Shown: positions 24,603 through 34,300 of the stretch, piece after piece
Numbering within the stretch: position 1 is the stretch's first letter
How the letters are laid out: each line of letters opens with the position of its first letter
Assembly: GCF_946482605.1 (NCBI RefSeq)
Contig: NZ_CAMLSE010000017.1
Span: forward strand, 124,001 to 188,000
Source of the DNA: an uncultured Dyadobacter sp.
GTDB taxonomy: Bacteria; Bacteroidota; Bacteroidia; Cytophagales; Spirosomataceae
Direction of reading: 5' to 3'
Length of the DNA: 64,000 nt
Position numbers and translations under genes: made by a program
The notes under the pieces: generated by a model
Database searches by the model: none
The model's input: the letters and a program-made list of their open reading frames with translations, nothing else
Told to the model about the DNA's origin: nothing

Positions 24603-27600
24603 ATGCGACAAAAAATTCTACTTGGCTTAGCCTTGTTGCTGGGGTCGTTGTGCCCGTTGCTCGCCCAGTCGAGGCAGGTGTCGGGCAGGGTCTCCGACGA
24701 GGCTGCTCACGGTCTGCCCGGCGTCAGCATCGTGGTCAAAGGCACACAGCGCGGCACCGTTACCGATGTGAACGGCGATTACCAGCTGGCATTGCCGGAT
24801 CAGGGCACCGCAGTCCTGACCTTTTCTTTCGTCGGCTACGAAAGTCAGGACATCGACGCGGGTAGTCGGTCGGTGCTGCACGTTACCCTGAAACCAGGCA
24901 GCAATGCACTGGCGGAGGTGGTCGTGGTCGGTTATGGAACACAGAAAAAGAAGGACCTGACCGGGGCCATTTCCAGCATCGGTTCCAAAGATGTGGGCGG
25001 CCGCCAGACCTTACAGGTATCCGACGCATTGCAGGGCAGCGTCGCCGGCGTATCGGTTACGCGCAGCAGCGGCGCTCCCGGATCGGGATCCAGTATCCTC
25101 ATTCGTGGTATCACCACGATCGGGACGAACAGCCCGCTGGTGATCGTCGACGGCGTGCCCGTGAGCAGTATCGACAATGTGAACCCGGGAGATGTAGAAA
25201 GCATTACCGTGCTCAAAGACGCCGCATCGGCTGCCATTTACGGCTCCCGCGGGGCCGCAGGTGTGATCCTGGTGACGACCAAGCGCGCGAAAAGCGGGCA
25301 GGGGAGCCTGGAATACACCTACGAGTATGGTGTGCAGCGCGCCACCGCCGCGCCCGGATACGTGGGTGTGCAGGACTATATGCGGTATTTCAATGAGCAG
25401 GCCGTCAACGACGGGGCGAGTACCGGTGCATTTCCGGATGCCCTGGTCGCTTCCTATCTCGATAGCAACCGGGTAAGCCCGGACCGCTTCCCGAATACCG
25501 ACTGGCAAAAATCCATCCTGACCCGCCGCAATGCCCCGCGCCAGCGGCATGACGTGGTTTTCACGATGGGAACCGGCAAGATCAAAACGAAAGCTTCCCT
25601 GGGCTATGCGAGTGCCGGTGCGTTTTATGATAACCGTTCGTACGACCGCTACCTGTTCCGGGTCAACAACGATATGCAGGTGAATGACAAAATGAGTGTC
25701 AATCTGGATGTGTTTTACAAGCGGACCCGTAACGAAGGCAATGCGAACGAACTGTCGTCGACGGGCTATAATCCGATATATGAAGCGCGCGTGATGCCGC
25801 CGATTTATGATGATGTGTATGACAATGGCCGGCTGGCGGTAGGGAAGGACGGACGCAATCCCCTGGCGCAGATTCGCGATGGCGGTTTCACCCGGCAGCT
25901 CACCAACCAGATCGGCGGAAGAATGCAGCTGAATTACAAACCCATTGAAGGGCTGGCATTGACGGTGCTGGTGGCACCCGTTTTTGACTTGGACAAAAAC
26001 AAATACTTTTCCAAACAGATCCGCTTCACCAATCCCGACGGCAGACCCGGTACCGTCATGAACCAGGCGCGCACCGTGCTTTCGGAAGGCCGGTCGGAAG
26101 GCGTGAACATCAATGGGCAACTGCTGGCTAACTATGCCAGGGAATTCAATGGCGGACATGCACTCGACGTGTTGGCGGGTTTTGAGGAGAATTATCGTTC
26201 TGTGGAAACGCTGGGCGCTTCGAGAAGCGGTTTTGCACTGACCGATTTTCCTTACCTCAATTCCGGTTCCACCGAGCTGCGCGACAACTCCGGCAGTGCC
26301 AACGAATCGGGCCTGCATTCATTTTTCGGACGGTTGCAGTATAATTTCAAAAGCCGCTATTTCATTCAGGGTAACCTCCGGTCAGACCTTTCGTCGCGTT
26401 TTGCCTCGCAGTACCGCAGGGCGGTGTACCCTTCGCTATCCGCGGGATGGACCATTTCGGAAGAGCAATTCATGAAAAGCACCAAATGGCTCTCCTTCCT
26501 GAAACTCCGGGGCTCCTGGGGTATGGCCGGCAATGAGCGGCTGCTGGACAAGGACGGCAACCCGGCCTACTATCCCTACATGGCGACGATCGACTTTTCG
26601 AGCGCATTGTTCTACCAGAACGGCAGCGTAGTACCGCTGACGGGCGGAGGCCAGCAGGTCTACGCGGTGCAGAACATCAGTTGGGAAACCAGCCGCACCA
26701 CCGACATTGGTCTCGATGCAGCATTTCTGAACGACCGCCTTACCCTGGCTGCCGACTATTACCGGAAAACCACGACGGACATCCTCCTGCCGCTTGATAT
26801 TCCCCTCTACCTGGGTTATGACAAACCCAACCAGAATGCTGGCACCCTGAATGTGCATGGCTGGGAGCTGGAAGCGGGCTGGAAAGACCATTTCGGTAAG
26901 GTCAATTACTCGGTAGCGGCTAACCTTTCCGATGCCAAATCCACGGTGGGCGACCTGAAAGGCACCGAGTTCCGGGGCGATCAGGTGATCCGCAACGGGA
27001 GCCAGTACAACGAATGGTTCGGCTACCTTTCCAATGGCCTTTTCCAGACCCAGGACGAGATCACCGGCGCGCCCGTCCTGAACGTAACCACCAAGCCAGG
27101 TGACGTCCGCTATGTGGATGTGAACAAGGACGGAAAGATCACGACCGACGATAAAGTGCTGCTGGGCGGTGCATTGCCGCGCTACCTCTACGGCGGTAAC
27201 CTCCGTGCCGAGTATGCCGGTATCGATTTCGGGGTAACTTTTCAGGGCGTTGCCAAAAAGCTTTCGCGGCTCAGCAGCGAGGTAACCCAGCCGTTTGCCG
27301 AAGCGTTCGGCAATATGCCCTCGGATATGGTGGGGAAGTTTTGGAGTAATCGCAACACACCGGAACAGAACTTGAAAGCGACTTATCCAAGGCTTTCCAG
27401 GACCTCGAACAGCGCCAATTATGCGCTTTCTGATTATTGGTTGCTCAACGGTGCCTATTTCCGGCTAAAAAACCTGACGGTCGGTTACACACTCAGGCCC
27501 GAACTCGTGAAGCGGGTGGGGGTGCAGTCCCTGCGGCTTTACCTGTCGGCCAACGACGTCTTTTCGGTCAGTAAATTTCCAAAATACCTTGATCCCGAGT

Positions 27601-27662
27601 CGGGCAGCTATTCCTATCCCATTGTAAGAACGTTTATGGCCGGGGCAACCATCCGGTTCTGA
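24603..27662 (+). CDS. SusC/RagA TonB-dependent receptor (no STN domain)
   Basis: 1019 residues. A signal peptide (MRQKILLGLALLLGS, cut near LLAQ) is followed directly by the carboxypeptidase-regulatory-like domain (VSGRVSDEAAHGLPGVSIVV, about 25-105), the VVVVGYGTQKKKDLTGA junction, plug and barrel. No STN domain is present, which fits the absence of sigma and FecR genes here. The SusD partner follows 33 bases later. Regulation may come from the divergent membrane protein at 23087-24430. Confidence 0.95.
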   Translation: MRQKILLGLALLLGSLCPLLAQSRQVSGRVSDEAAHGLPGVSIVVKGTQRGTVTDVNGDYQLALPDQGTAVLTFSFVGYESQDIDAGSRSVLHVTLKPGSNALAEVVVVGYGTQKKKDLTGAISSIGSKDVGGRQTLQVSDALQGSVAGVSVTRSSGAPGSGSSILIRGITTIGTNSPLVIVDGVPVSSIDNVNPGDVESITVLKDAASAAIYGSRGAAGVILVTTKRAKSGQGSLEYTYEYGVQRATAAPGYVGVQDYMRYFNEQAVNDGASTGAFPDALVASYLDSNRVSPDRFPNTDWQKSILTRRNAPRQRHDVVFTMGTGKIKTKASLGYASAGAFYDNRSYDRYLFRVNNDMQVNDKMSVNLDVFYKRTRNEGNANELSSTGYNPIYEARVMPPIYDDVYDNGRLAVGKDGRNPLAQIRDGGFTRQLTNQIGGRMQLNYKPIEGLALTVLVAPVFDLDKNKYFSKQIRFTNPDGRPGTVMNQARTVLSEGRSEGVNINGQLLANYAREFNGGHALDVLAGFEENYRSVETLGASRSGFALTDFPYLNSGSTELRDNSGSANESGLHSFFGRLQYNFKSRYFIQGNLRSDLSSRFASQYRRAVYPSLSAGWTISEEQFMKSTKWLSFLKLRGSWGMAGNERLLDKDGNPAYYPYMATIDFSSALFYQNGSVVPLTGGGQQVYAVQNISWETSRTTDIGLDAAFLNDRLTLAADYYRKTTTDILLPLDIPLYLGYDKPNQNAGTLNVHGWELEAGWKDHFGKVNYSVAANLSDAKSTVGDLKGTEFRGDQVIRNGSQYNEWFGYLSNGLFQTQDEITGAPVLNVTTKPGDVRYVDVNKDGKITTDDKVLLGGALPRYLYGGNLRAEYAGIDFGVTFQGVAKKLSRLSSEVTQPFAEAFGNMPSDMVGKFWSNRNTPEQNLKATYPRLSRTSNSANYALSDYWLLNGAYFRLKNLTVGYTLRPELVKRVGVQSLRLYLSANDVFSVSKFPKYLDPESGSYSYPIVRTFMAGATIRF

Positions 27663-27695
27663 TGACCATTCCTTCCCACATTGATTTTGATTGAC

Positions 27696-29372
27696 ATGAA
27701 AAAAATTGCAGCATTACTCCTCCTGGCAGGCATGAGCGGCTGCCACACCCTGGATCTCGCCCCGCTGTCGGAGGCTTCCACCGGGACGTTCTATTCCAAC
27801 CAGACCGAGCTCGAACTGGCCGTTAACGACCTGTACCGGCTGGCGTTCTGGGGAAACGACAACGAGCTGTTCAGTGACAACGAATGGCATCGCGGCCAGC
27901 TCACCAATGCGGTGATCGGTGGTACCATGAATGCCGATGACGCCAATGTGCAGACCTACTGGCTGAATTCCTACAAAGCCATCGCTAGGGCCAACTCCTT
28001 CTTGGCCAACAAAGACCGCGCCGCCGCCGTGACACCGGCCCCGGTCATGACGCGGCTGGAAGCGGAGATGCGGCTTATCAGAGCCTACCAGTACGCACGA
28101 CTGATCACTCATTTCGGCGACGTTCCTTTCCTGACCGACCCGGTAACCCTGGAAGAGTCCTACGGCATTGCACGGACCAGCCAGGAGAAGATCCTCGACT
28201 TTGTATTCAGTGAACTGGATTTTGCGGCGTCGAACCTGCCCGCAGCCTATCCAGCGGCGGACACCAAACGCCTCACAAAAGGAGCAGCATGGGCGATCAA
28301 AGCCCGTATGGCATTGTATATGGGTAAATGGGCGCTGGCACGTGACGCGGCGAAGGCCATTATGGACTTAAAGGAGGCTGGCTACGCATTGCACAGTAAT
28401 TATAGCGCATTGTTTCTGAAATCCGGAGAGGCCAGTAAAGAGCTGATCATCAGTATTCCACGCGATGAAAAACAGCAGGTTTTCGGGGCAGCAGGCTATG
28501 TACAGGACAACATTTCACGCAATGCGGGCGGGTTTGGGGCGCAGCTGCCTACGCGGGATATGATGGACGCCTATGAATGCACGGACGGGAAGCCTATTGA
28601 TGAATCGGCTTTGTATGATCCCAAAAGTCCATTCAAAAACCGTGATCCCCGGCTCACCGCCACCATTGTGGAGTTCAATACGCAATGGCTGGGTTACAAT
28701 TATATGCCGCACCCCGATTCACTGACGGTATTCAGCTCGAAGGAAAACCGCCGGGTGCCCAATAAGGATAGCCGCGCAGTCGCTTCATTTGCCAGTTTCA
28801 CAGGTTTTCTTTGGAAAAAGGGCATTGATCAGACCTGGCCCGACCGGCTCGTGGAAGACAATGACGCGATCATTGTACGCTACGCCGAAATACTGCTGAC
28901 CTATGCCGAAGCGAAGATCGAACTAGGCGAGATCGATGCCGACGTCCTTCACGCGATCAACCAGGTACGGGCGAGAGCATATGGGGTGGGTGTGGAGCAG
29001 ACCAGTGCCTATCCGGCCGTTACGACGACCAGCGTTGCGGCGCTCCGGGCAATCCTGAGAACAGAAAGAAGGGTAGAATTTCCCCGGGAGGGACTCCGTT
29101 ATATGGACCTGATCCGTTGGAAGTTAGCCGAGAAGATCCTGACAAAACCGGTTGTCGGCCTGCCCGACCCGGCTGCGCAGAACCGGGCCAAATGGCCGTT
29201 TCCCGGCACCACGCCCATCGACGCGGATGGCCTGGCCGACTATGCGGGCTTTGGCACCGATGTAAAGTCTCTCGCCCAGCGCAGTTTCGACAAAACACGC
29301 CAGTATTTGTGGCCCATTCCGGCCGTCGAACGCCGCGTGAACCCGGGGATAACCCAGAATGCAGGATATTGA
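27696..29372 (+). CDS. RagB/SusD family lipoprotein
   Basis: 558 residues from ATG 27696 (MKKIAALLLLAGMSGC), with the lipobox Cys at residue 16. The SusD core is recognisable (STGTFYSNQTELELAVNDLYR, EMRLIRAYQYARLITHFGD) and the RagB C-terminus is typical (VRYAEILLTYAEAKIELGE, RTERRVEFPREGLRYMDL). It is the surface binding partner of the SusC just upstream. Confidence 0.95.
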   Translation: MKKIAALLLLAGMSGCHTLDLAPLSEASTGTFYSNQTELELAVNDLYRLAFWGNDNELFSDNEWHRGQLTNAVIGGTMNADDANVQTYWLNSYKAIARANSFLANKDRAAAVTPAPVMTRLEAEMRLIRAYQYARLITHFGDVPFLTDPVTLEESYGIARTSQEKILDFVFSELDFAASNLPAAYPAADTKRLTKGAAWAIKARMALYMGKWALARDAAKAIMDLKEAGYALHSNYSALFLKSGEASKELIISIPRDEKQQVFGAAGYVQDNISRNAGGFGAQLPTRDMMDAYECTDGKPIDESALYDPKSPFKNRDPRLTATIVEFNTQWLGYNYMPHPDSLTVFSSKENRRVPNKDSRAVASFASFTGFLWKKGIDQTWPDRLVEDNDAIIVRYAEILLTYAEAKIELGEIDADVLHAINQVRARAYGVGVEQTSAYPAVTTTSVAALRAILRTERRVEFPREGLRYMDLIRWKLAEKILTKPVVGLPDPAAQNRAKWPFPGTTPIDADGLADYAGFGTDVKSLAQRSFDKTRQYLWPIPAVERRVNPGITQNAGY

Positions 29373-29435
29373 TAGTAACGCTCCCGCATCGACGGGAGCT
29401 TAATAGTGCTGATTTTCAACCTAATGATTTTTTGA

Positions 29436-31907
29436 ATGAAGAAGAACCTAATCGGGGCCGCGCTGGCCGTTTCGTTGCTGTTGAAAGCCCCTCTTTCGTG
29501 GGCTCAGGCCCCGCGTGCTTTCAGTGGCATTTACCCGCATCTGGCGATGTACAACAATGAAGGCGAATGCGGTACCGGTGCCGTTGTGCCCTGGGCTGGC
29601 AAGCTTTGGGCGATTACCTATGGCCCGCATTTACCCTTCGGGTCATTGGACAAGCTCTATGAAATTTCCGCAGACCTGAAACAGACCGTGAGGCCGGAAA
29701 GCATAGGCGGCACCCCCGCGAACCGGATGATCCATCCCGAAAGCAACCAGCTTTTTATCGGCCCCTATGCCATTGACAAAAAAGGAAATGTGCGCGTCAT
29801 TCCCTACAAAACAATGCCGGGCAGGCACACCGGTAACGCCCGGCACCTCACCGACCCCGCGAATAAGATTCTCTATGGCACGATGGAAGAAGGTTTTTAT
29901 GAGGTAAATGCAAAAACACTGGTACCGAAAATGCTTTACGAGGACGGTAACGTGGATCGCGACAAGGAAACGGGCAAAGCTATTTACCAGACCAAAGGAC
30001 TCCTCCCGGGCACGCACGGGAAGGGCTTTTATTCCGGACAGGGTGTAGCTGTTTATTCCAATAATGGCGAACCCGGACGTCAGGCGGAGATACAGTTCGA
30101 TATCAAATCCGGCTCGCTTTCCGAATGGGATGGGAAGACCTGGAAGGTAGTCCGCCGCAACCAGTTTGTGGAAGTAACCGGACCGGGCGGAATCGATGGC
30201 AATAAAAACCCGGAAACGGACCCCATCTGGGCCACGGGCTGGGACCATAAATCGGTGCTGCTGGGCGTGCGCGACCATGGGAAATGGACGTTTTTCAGGT
30301 TGCCCAAAGCCAGCCATAGCTACGACGGTGCCCACGGCTGGAACACCGAATGGCCTCGCATCCGCGATGTGGGCTCGGCGCAAAAGCCTGATTACCTGAT
30401 GACAATGCATGGGATGTTCTGGAAATTTCCCGGGCAATTCACCTCCCAAAACAGTGCGGGTATCCGTCCAAGATCGGCCTACCTGAAAGTGATCGGTGAT
30501 TTTACCCGCTGGAACGACCGCCTGGTTTTTGGTTGCGACGATTCGGCCCAGCGCGAATTTTTAAATAAAAGAAAAGCGAAGGGCGGCATTGAAGGGCCCG
30601 GTCAGTCCAATTCCAATCTCTGGTTCACTTCCCTGAACCAACCCGACCAGTTGGGGCCGGATCACGCCGAAGGTTCGGTTTGGATCCACGAAGCTGTCAA
30701 GGCAGGCGAAAGCTCGGAACCATTTCTCTTTGCAGGCTGGAAACACCGTGCAGCATGGATACGGAACGACGGTGCCAAGGACGTCCGTTTTGTGTATGAA
30801 GTGGACAAAAAAGGCAATGGGCAATGGACGTCGCTCAAAACGGTGACCGTCAAAGCACAAAGTGCATCGAGGACCGAATTTGCCGCCGCCGAAGCCGGGG
30901 AATGGATCCGGATCAGGCCGGATCAACCCACTACCGCGACCGCACATTTCTCCTACACATCTGACGACGCCCGTGGTGCCCTGTCTGACCCTGTTTTCAA
31001 GGGATTAAGTCCTGTGAATGCGACGCAGGCGAACGGAGGCCTTTTGTATGGATTGGGTGAAAACCGTCGCGCACTGGGCATGGCAGCCGTGCATTTCAAC
31101 GGCACACAATCCTCCGGGATCGGGTACTATGAACTGGGCGGTGACATGAAGCTGGTACGCCGGGACGATCCGAAAACGCTGTCGTTCATTCAAGGCAAGT
31201 TTGCCATTCCGCGGCAGGTGGTGAGCGTTGAGGCATCTTCGGTGCTGGTGGTAGACGACAAGGGCCGCCGGTGGCGTTTGCCGCTTGGTAACAATGCATT
31301 TACCGGCTTAACCGACCAGAATGCACTCCGCATTTGCCGTGAGGTCGCCACAGAGCGCGACCTGTTCAACTGCCATGGTACTTTCTACGAGCTTCCCGCC
31401 GAGAATGCAGATGGTTATGCCAAAATCCGCCCGGTATCTTCCCACAATCTGCGGATCCACGATTACGCATCCTACCGGGGATTGCTCGTGATGACGGGCA
31501 TTGAACCGAAAGCCATGGAGAACAGCGAACACATCGTGGTGTCTGACGACCGGAAAGCAGCGGTGTGGGCCGGGGCGATCGATGACCTGTGGAAGCTTGG
31601 CAAGCCGATTGGAAACGGCGGTCCATGGAAAAGCACCAGTTTAAAAGCCGGTCAGCTGTCGGACCCCTACCTGATCGGCTTTTACGACCGGAAGAACCTG
31701 AAACTTTCCCAGCAGTCGAAAACGCCTGTTACCGTAACAATGGAAGTGGATCCGGTGGGCAATGGGCCGTGGATGGTGTACAAGACATTCACGGTGAAGC
31801 CCGGACAAACGGTTTCTTTCGATTTTCCGCAGGGTTTCTCGGCACGCTGGGTGCGGTTCAGAACGGACAAGGATTGCGAGGCGACGGCCTGGCTGGAATA
31901 TCGGTAA
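29436..31907 (+). CDS. Large secreted protein of unknown function in a SusCD operon
   Basis: 823 residues with a Sec signal peptide (about 1-24, ending SWAQ). I do not recognise the family. The first 600 residues have repeated strand-turn segments with WD/YVTN-like spacing (AGKLWAITYG, SNQLFIGPYAID, NKILYGTMEEGFYEV), as in a beta-propeller. Two regions near 450-510 and 740-823 look like paired beta-sandwich modules (WKHRAAWIRNDG, GNGQWTSLKTVTV and GNGPWMVYKTFTV, WIRIRPD and WVRFRTD), suggesting an internal duplication. It follows susD after 63 bases and is probably periplasmic or surface-attached, acting on the imported substrate. Some propeller polysaccharide lyases have this size, but I see no catalytic motif. 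Confidence 0.75.
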   Translation: MKKNLIGAALAVSLLLKAPLSWAQAPRAFSGIYPHLAMYNNEGECGTGAVVPWAGKLWAITYGPHLPFGSLDKLYEISADLKQTVRPESIGGTPANRMIHPESNQLFIGPYAIDKKGNVRVIPYKTMPGRHTGNARHLTDPANKILYGTMEEGFYEVNAKTLVPKMLYEDGNVDRDKETGKAIYQTKGLLPGTHGKGFYSGQGVAVYSNNGEPGRQAEIQFDIKSGSLSEWDGKTWKVVRRNQFVEVTGPGGIDGNKNPETDPIWATGWDHKSVLLGVRDHGKWTFFRLPKASHSYDGAHGWNTEWPRIRDVGSAQKPDYLMTMHGMFWKFPGQFTSQNSAGIRPRSAYLKVIGDFTRWNDRLVFGCDDSAQREFLNKRKAKGGIEGPGQSNSNLWFTSLNQPDQLGPDHAEGSVWIHEAVKAGESSEPFLFAGWKHRAAWIRNDGAKDVRFVYEVDKKGNGQWTSLKTVTVKAQSASRTEFAAAEAGEWIRIRPDQPTTATAHFSYTSDDARGALSDPVFKGLSPVNATQANGGLLYGLGENRRALGMAAVHFNGTQSSGIGYYELGGDMKLVRRDDPKTLSFIQGKFAIPRQVVSVEASSVLVVDDKGRRWRLPLGNNAFTGLTDQNALRICREVATERDLFNCHGTFYELPAENADGYAKIRPVSSHNLRIHDYASYRGLLVMTGIEPKAMENSEHIVVSDDRKAAVWAGAIDDLWKLGKPIGNGGPWKSTSLKAGQLSDPYLIGFYDRKNLKLSQQSKTPVTVTMEVDPVGNGPWMVYKTFTVKPGQTVSFDFPQGFSARWVRFRTDKDCEATAWLEYR

Positions 31908-31965
31908 TGCCGCCCGTGCCTTAGATACGGAATAAGCACTATCTTTCGGCCTTAAAACACCAGAG

Positions 31966-32550
31966 ATGGACGCCCGGCAGATCCTTAAAGACCATATTCT
32001 CAAAACCGTCGAACTGACCGATGCGCAGTTCGACGGTTTTTATGCATGTTTCAAACACGAATCGTTCCGGAAAGGGCAGGTGCTCATCCGGGAAGGAGAC
32101 CAGGTGACGGTTGAATATTTCGTGCTGGACGGTTGCCTCAAAACCTACTTTCTGAACGACGAACTCAAAATGTCGATCCTGCAATTCGCCATGCCGGGCT
32201 GGTGGGCGTCGGATTACGACGCATTGTACAATCACCACCGGGCGGTCGTGAATGTGGACTGCGTGGCCCATGCCGAGGTGTTGTCCATTTCGGCGGCCGA
32301 TAGGGAAAGGATCTGCGCGGAGCTGCCTGCTATCGGTCAATTTTTTCGCTGGCGCACCAACCGCGGTTATGCTGCCGCCCAGAGAAGGCTGCTTTCCCTG
32401 ATGACCAACGATGCGAAGAAACGCTACGAAGACCTTTTGGCCCAATACCCGACCTTGTACCAGATCGTACCCAAGCAACTGATCGCCTCCTACCTGGGCG
32501 TGTCGCGCGAGACGCTCAGCCGTTTGTACCAGTCGGAGCGGCATGGCTGA
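31966..32550 (+). CDS. Crp/Fnr family transcriptional regulator
   Basis: 194 residues. A cyclic-nucleotide-binding-like domain covers about 15-115 (FRKGQVLIREGDQ, VEYFVLDGCLKTYF). A winged HTH lies at the end (IASYLGVSRETLSRLYQSE). Family members in Bacteroidota usually lack the cAMP-contacting residues and the effector is unknown. A -7-like TATCTTTC lies at 31940-31947. The adjacent flavin enzyme is a likely target. Confidence 0.9.
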   Translation: MDARQILKDHILKTVELTDAQFDGFYACFKHESFRKGQVLIREGDQVTVEYFVLDGCLKTYFLNDELKMSILQFAMPGWWASDYDALYNHHRAVVNVDCVAHAEVLSISAADRERICAELPAIGQFFRWRTNRGYAAAQRRLLSLMTNDAKKRYEDLLAQYPTLYQIVPKQLIASYLGVSRETLSRLYQSERHG

Positions 32551-32603
32551 AAATTGTGATCCATGTCACATACAATCACCGGTGTCGAGCGCTTTCTTTG
32601 TAA

Positions 32604-32637
32604 AGCGGACATTCACTTCCGGTCCGCTGCTTTTTTT
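32604..32637 (+). terminator. Terminator abutting the next start codon
   Basis: AGCGGAC (32604-32610) pairs with GTCCGCT (32622-32628), followed by GC and seven T (32631-32637). The T-tract touches the ATG of the next gene at 32638. It would end the Crp-type gene's transcript and could also attenuate the downstream gene. Confidence 0.7.
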
Positions 32638-33708
32638 ATGTGGAACCAAACCCAAGTTTCCCGCACGCTGGGAATCGAATACCCGATCCTGCAAGGCCCT
32701 TTCGGGGGTAATCTCTCATCTGTTCAACTGGTTTCGACCGTTTCGAATCTGGGTGGCATGGGTGGTTACGGAGCCTATATGCTCAAACCCGAAGAAATCA
32801 TCACGCTCGACCAGGAACTGAAACAAGCAACCGATAAGCCCTATAATATTAACCTCTGGGTCTCCGATTCGGATTTCCCATCCGGCGAGGTCAGCGATGA
32901 AGCCTTTGAAAAGGTCTCCGCACTCGTAAAGCCATTTTTTGACGAACTGGGAGCGCCGTTGCCGGCTAAACCTGCCGCTTATGCTTCCCGTTTCGAAAAC
33001 CAGGTGGAAGCGCTCCTTACCACCCGGCCGCCGGTTTTCAGTTTTATTTTCGGAATACCCTCCCAAACCATCCTCGACGAATTCCGTAAGAAAGGTATTA
33101 AACTCATCGGTAACGCCACCACACTCGACGAAGCCATTGCATTGGAAAATGCCGGCGTGGACGTCATCATCGCCTCCGGTTTCGAGGCGGGCGGTCACCG
33201 TCCCTCATTTCTCGAATCGCCCGAAGCATCGCTGACGGGTACATTTGTATTGGTACAACAGATCCGCGACAAGGTAAAAACCCCCGTGGTAGCTGCGGGC
33301 GGTATCGCCGACGCGCGTGGTGTTGCGGCTGCGTTTACATTGGGCGCGGAAGGCGTGCAGATCGGCACGGCATTCCTGGCTACGGAGGAATCCGGCGCGA
33401 CGGCCTATCACCGCAATATGCTGCATTCCGACGCGGCCCGGTACACTACCTTGACCCGCGTGTCCACTGGACGCCTGGGGCGCGGTATCCGGAGCCGTTA
33501 TACCGAAACACTGGCGGGCCAGCAAGACCTACTCCCATTCCCCCTGCAAAATCAGTTTATCGTACCGCTCCGAAAAGCGGCAACAGAAAAGGAGCAATGG
33601 GACCTGATCATGTTTTGGAGCGGCCAGATCGCGCCGGTCTTGAAGCATACCAGCGCGAAAAAGCTCTTCGAATCGATCGTGGAGGAAGTGCCGGTGTATT
33701 TGAAATGA
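32638..33708 (+). CDS. Nitronate monooxygenase family flavoprotein
   Basis: 356 residues from ATG 32638 (MWNQTQVSRTLGIEYPILQGPFG), the usual family start; an upstream in-frame ATG at 32563 would translate through the terminator hairpin. It is a TIM-barrel FMN enzyme of the 2-nitropropane dioxygenase/nitronate monooxygenase type: ILQGPFGG binds flavin, GFEAGGHRPS is the central motif, and AAGGIADARGV and GAEGVQIGTAFLATEES form the phosphate site. It oxidises alkyl nitronates such as propionate 3-nitronate, or acts as a related enoyl-reductase-like flavin oxidoreductase. It converges on the next gene with one base between stops. Confidence 0.85.
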   Translation: MWNQTQVSRTLGIEYPILQGPFGGNLSSVQLVSTVSNLGGMGGYGAYMLKPEEIITLDQELKQATDKPYNINLWVSDSDFPSGEVSDEAFEKVSALVKPFFDELGAPLPAKPAAYASRFENQVEALLTTRPPVFSFIFGIPSQTILDEFRKKGIKLIGNATTLDEAIALENAGVDVIIASGFEAGGHRPSFLESPEASLTGTFVLVQQIRDKVKTPVVAAGGIADARGVAAAFTLGAEGVQIGTAFLATEESGATAYHRNMLHSDAARYTTLTRVSTGRLGRGIRSRYTETLAGQQDLLPFPLQNQFIVPLRKAATEKEQWDLIMFWSGQIAPVLKHTSAKKLFESIVEEVPVYLK

Positions 33709-33709
33709 C

Positions 33710-34183
33710 CTACATCACCAGGGCCATCATCGCCAACAGCCAGCCGGCCAGCGTGATCGCATTGCGTAAGTAGTTGGCCCGCACCCACCATGCGGCCAGG
33801 CGGCCCGCTCGGCCGGGATCTGAGACGCCTATTTTGCTGACCCTGATGGCATTGGGTATGAAAAAGGTGAAGGTTAAAAGGCGTTCGGCCAGCACAATGC
33901 AGCCCGCAACCAGCCACCAGTTCGGGCCGGTGGATTGGTAGTTCCAGGCACTGACAAGATTGGCAATGGTCAGAAGTGTTAACGGCACGGTGGTAGCCAT
34001 CGCCCAGAATCTGCGGCCCGAATCGATGGTCTGCATCGCCGCGGTGTCTACAAGATAGCGCCCGCCGGTGGCCCGGGGAAACCAGAGCGGAATGACGAGC
34101 CGGGCTTCGTAAATGCCCGCTCCAAATACGGTACCCAGGTTCAGGGTAAACAACCACAGCAGGATTTTGTCGGTTTGATCCAT
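33710..34183 (-). CDS. Four-helix membrane protein, DUF1772-like
   Basis: 157 residues from ATG 34183 (MDQTDKILLWLFTLNLG). Four hydrophobic segments are visible (about 7-25, 62-80, 92-110, 138-156). The pattern FGAGIYEARLVIPLW and the Arg/Asn-rich loops fit the DUF1772/anthrone-oxygenase-like family. The cellular role is unknown. It sits in the same direction as the HD and AraC genes upstream, with a 117-base gap. Confidence 0.65.
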   Translation of the reverse strand: MDQTDKILLWLFTLNLGTVFGAGIYEARLVIPLWFPRATGGRYLVDTAAMQTIDSGRRFWAMATTVPLTLLTIANLVSAWNYQSTGPNWWLVAGCIVLAERLLTFTFFIPNAIRVSKIGVSDPGRAGRLAAWWVRANYLRNAITLAGWLLAMMALVM

Positions 34184-34300
34184 GGTTTTTCGGATTGATT
34201 TATACCCAAAAATAGCCGATGGCGACACGGGCCGCCATCGGATTGGGATCAACTTTGCCGGGACAGGGATCAATTACCGGAAATCGGGCCTGAACCGACG

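Noticed and set aside
25011..26318. Long 435-codon open frame on the minus strand inside susC
   Set aside because: It is a shadow of the high-GC susC coding sequence; no family features, and the + strand protein is unambiguous.
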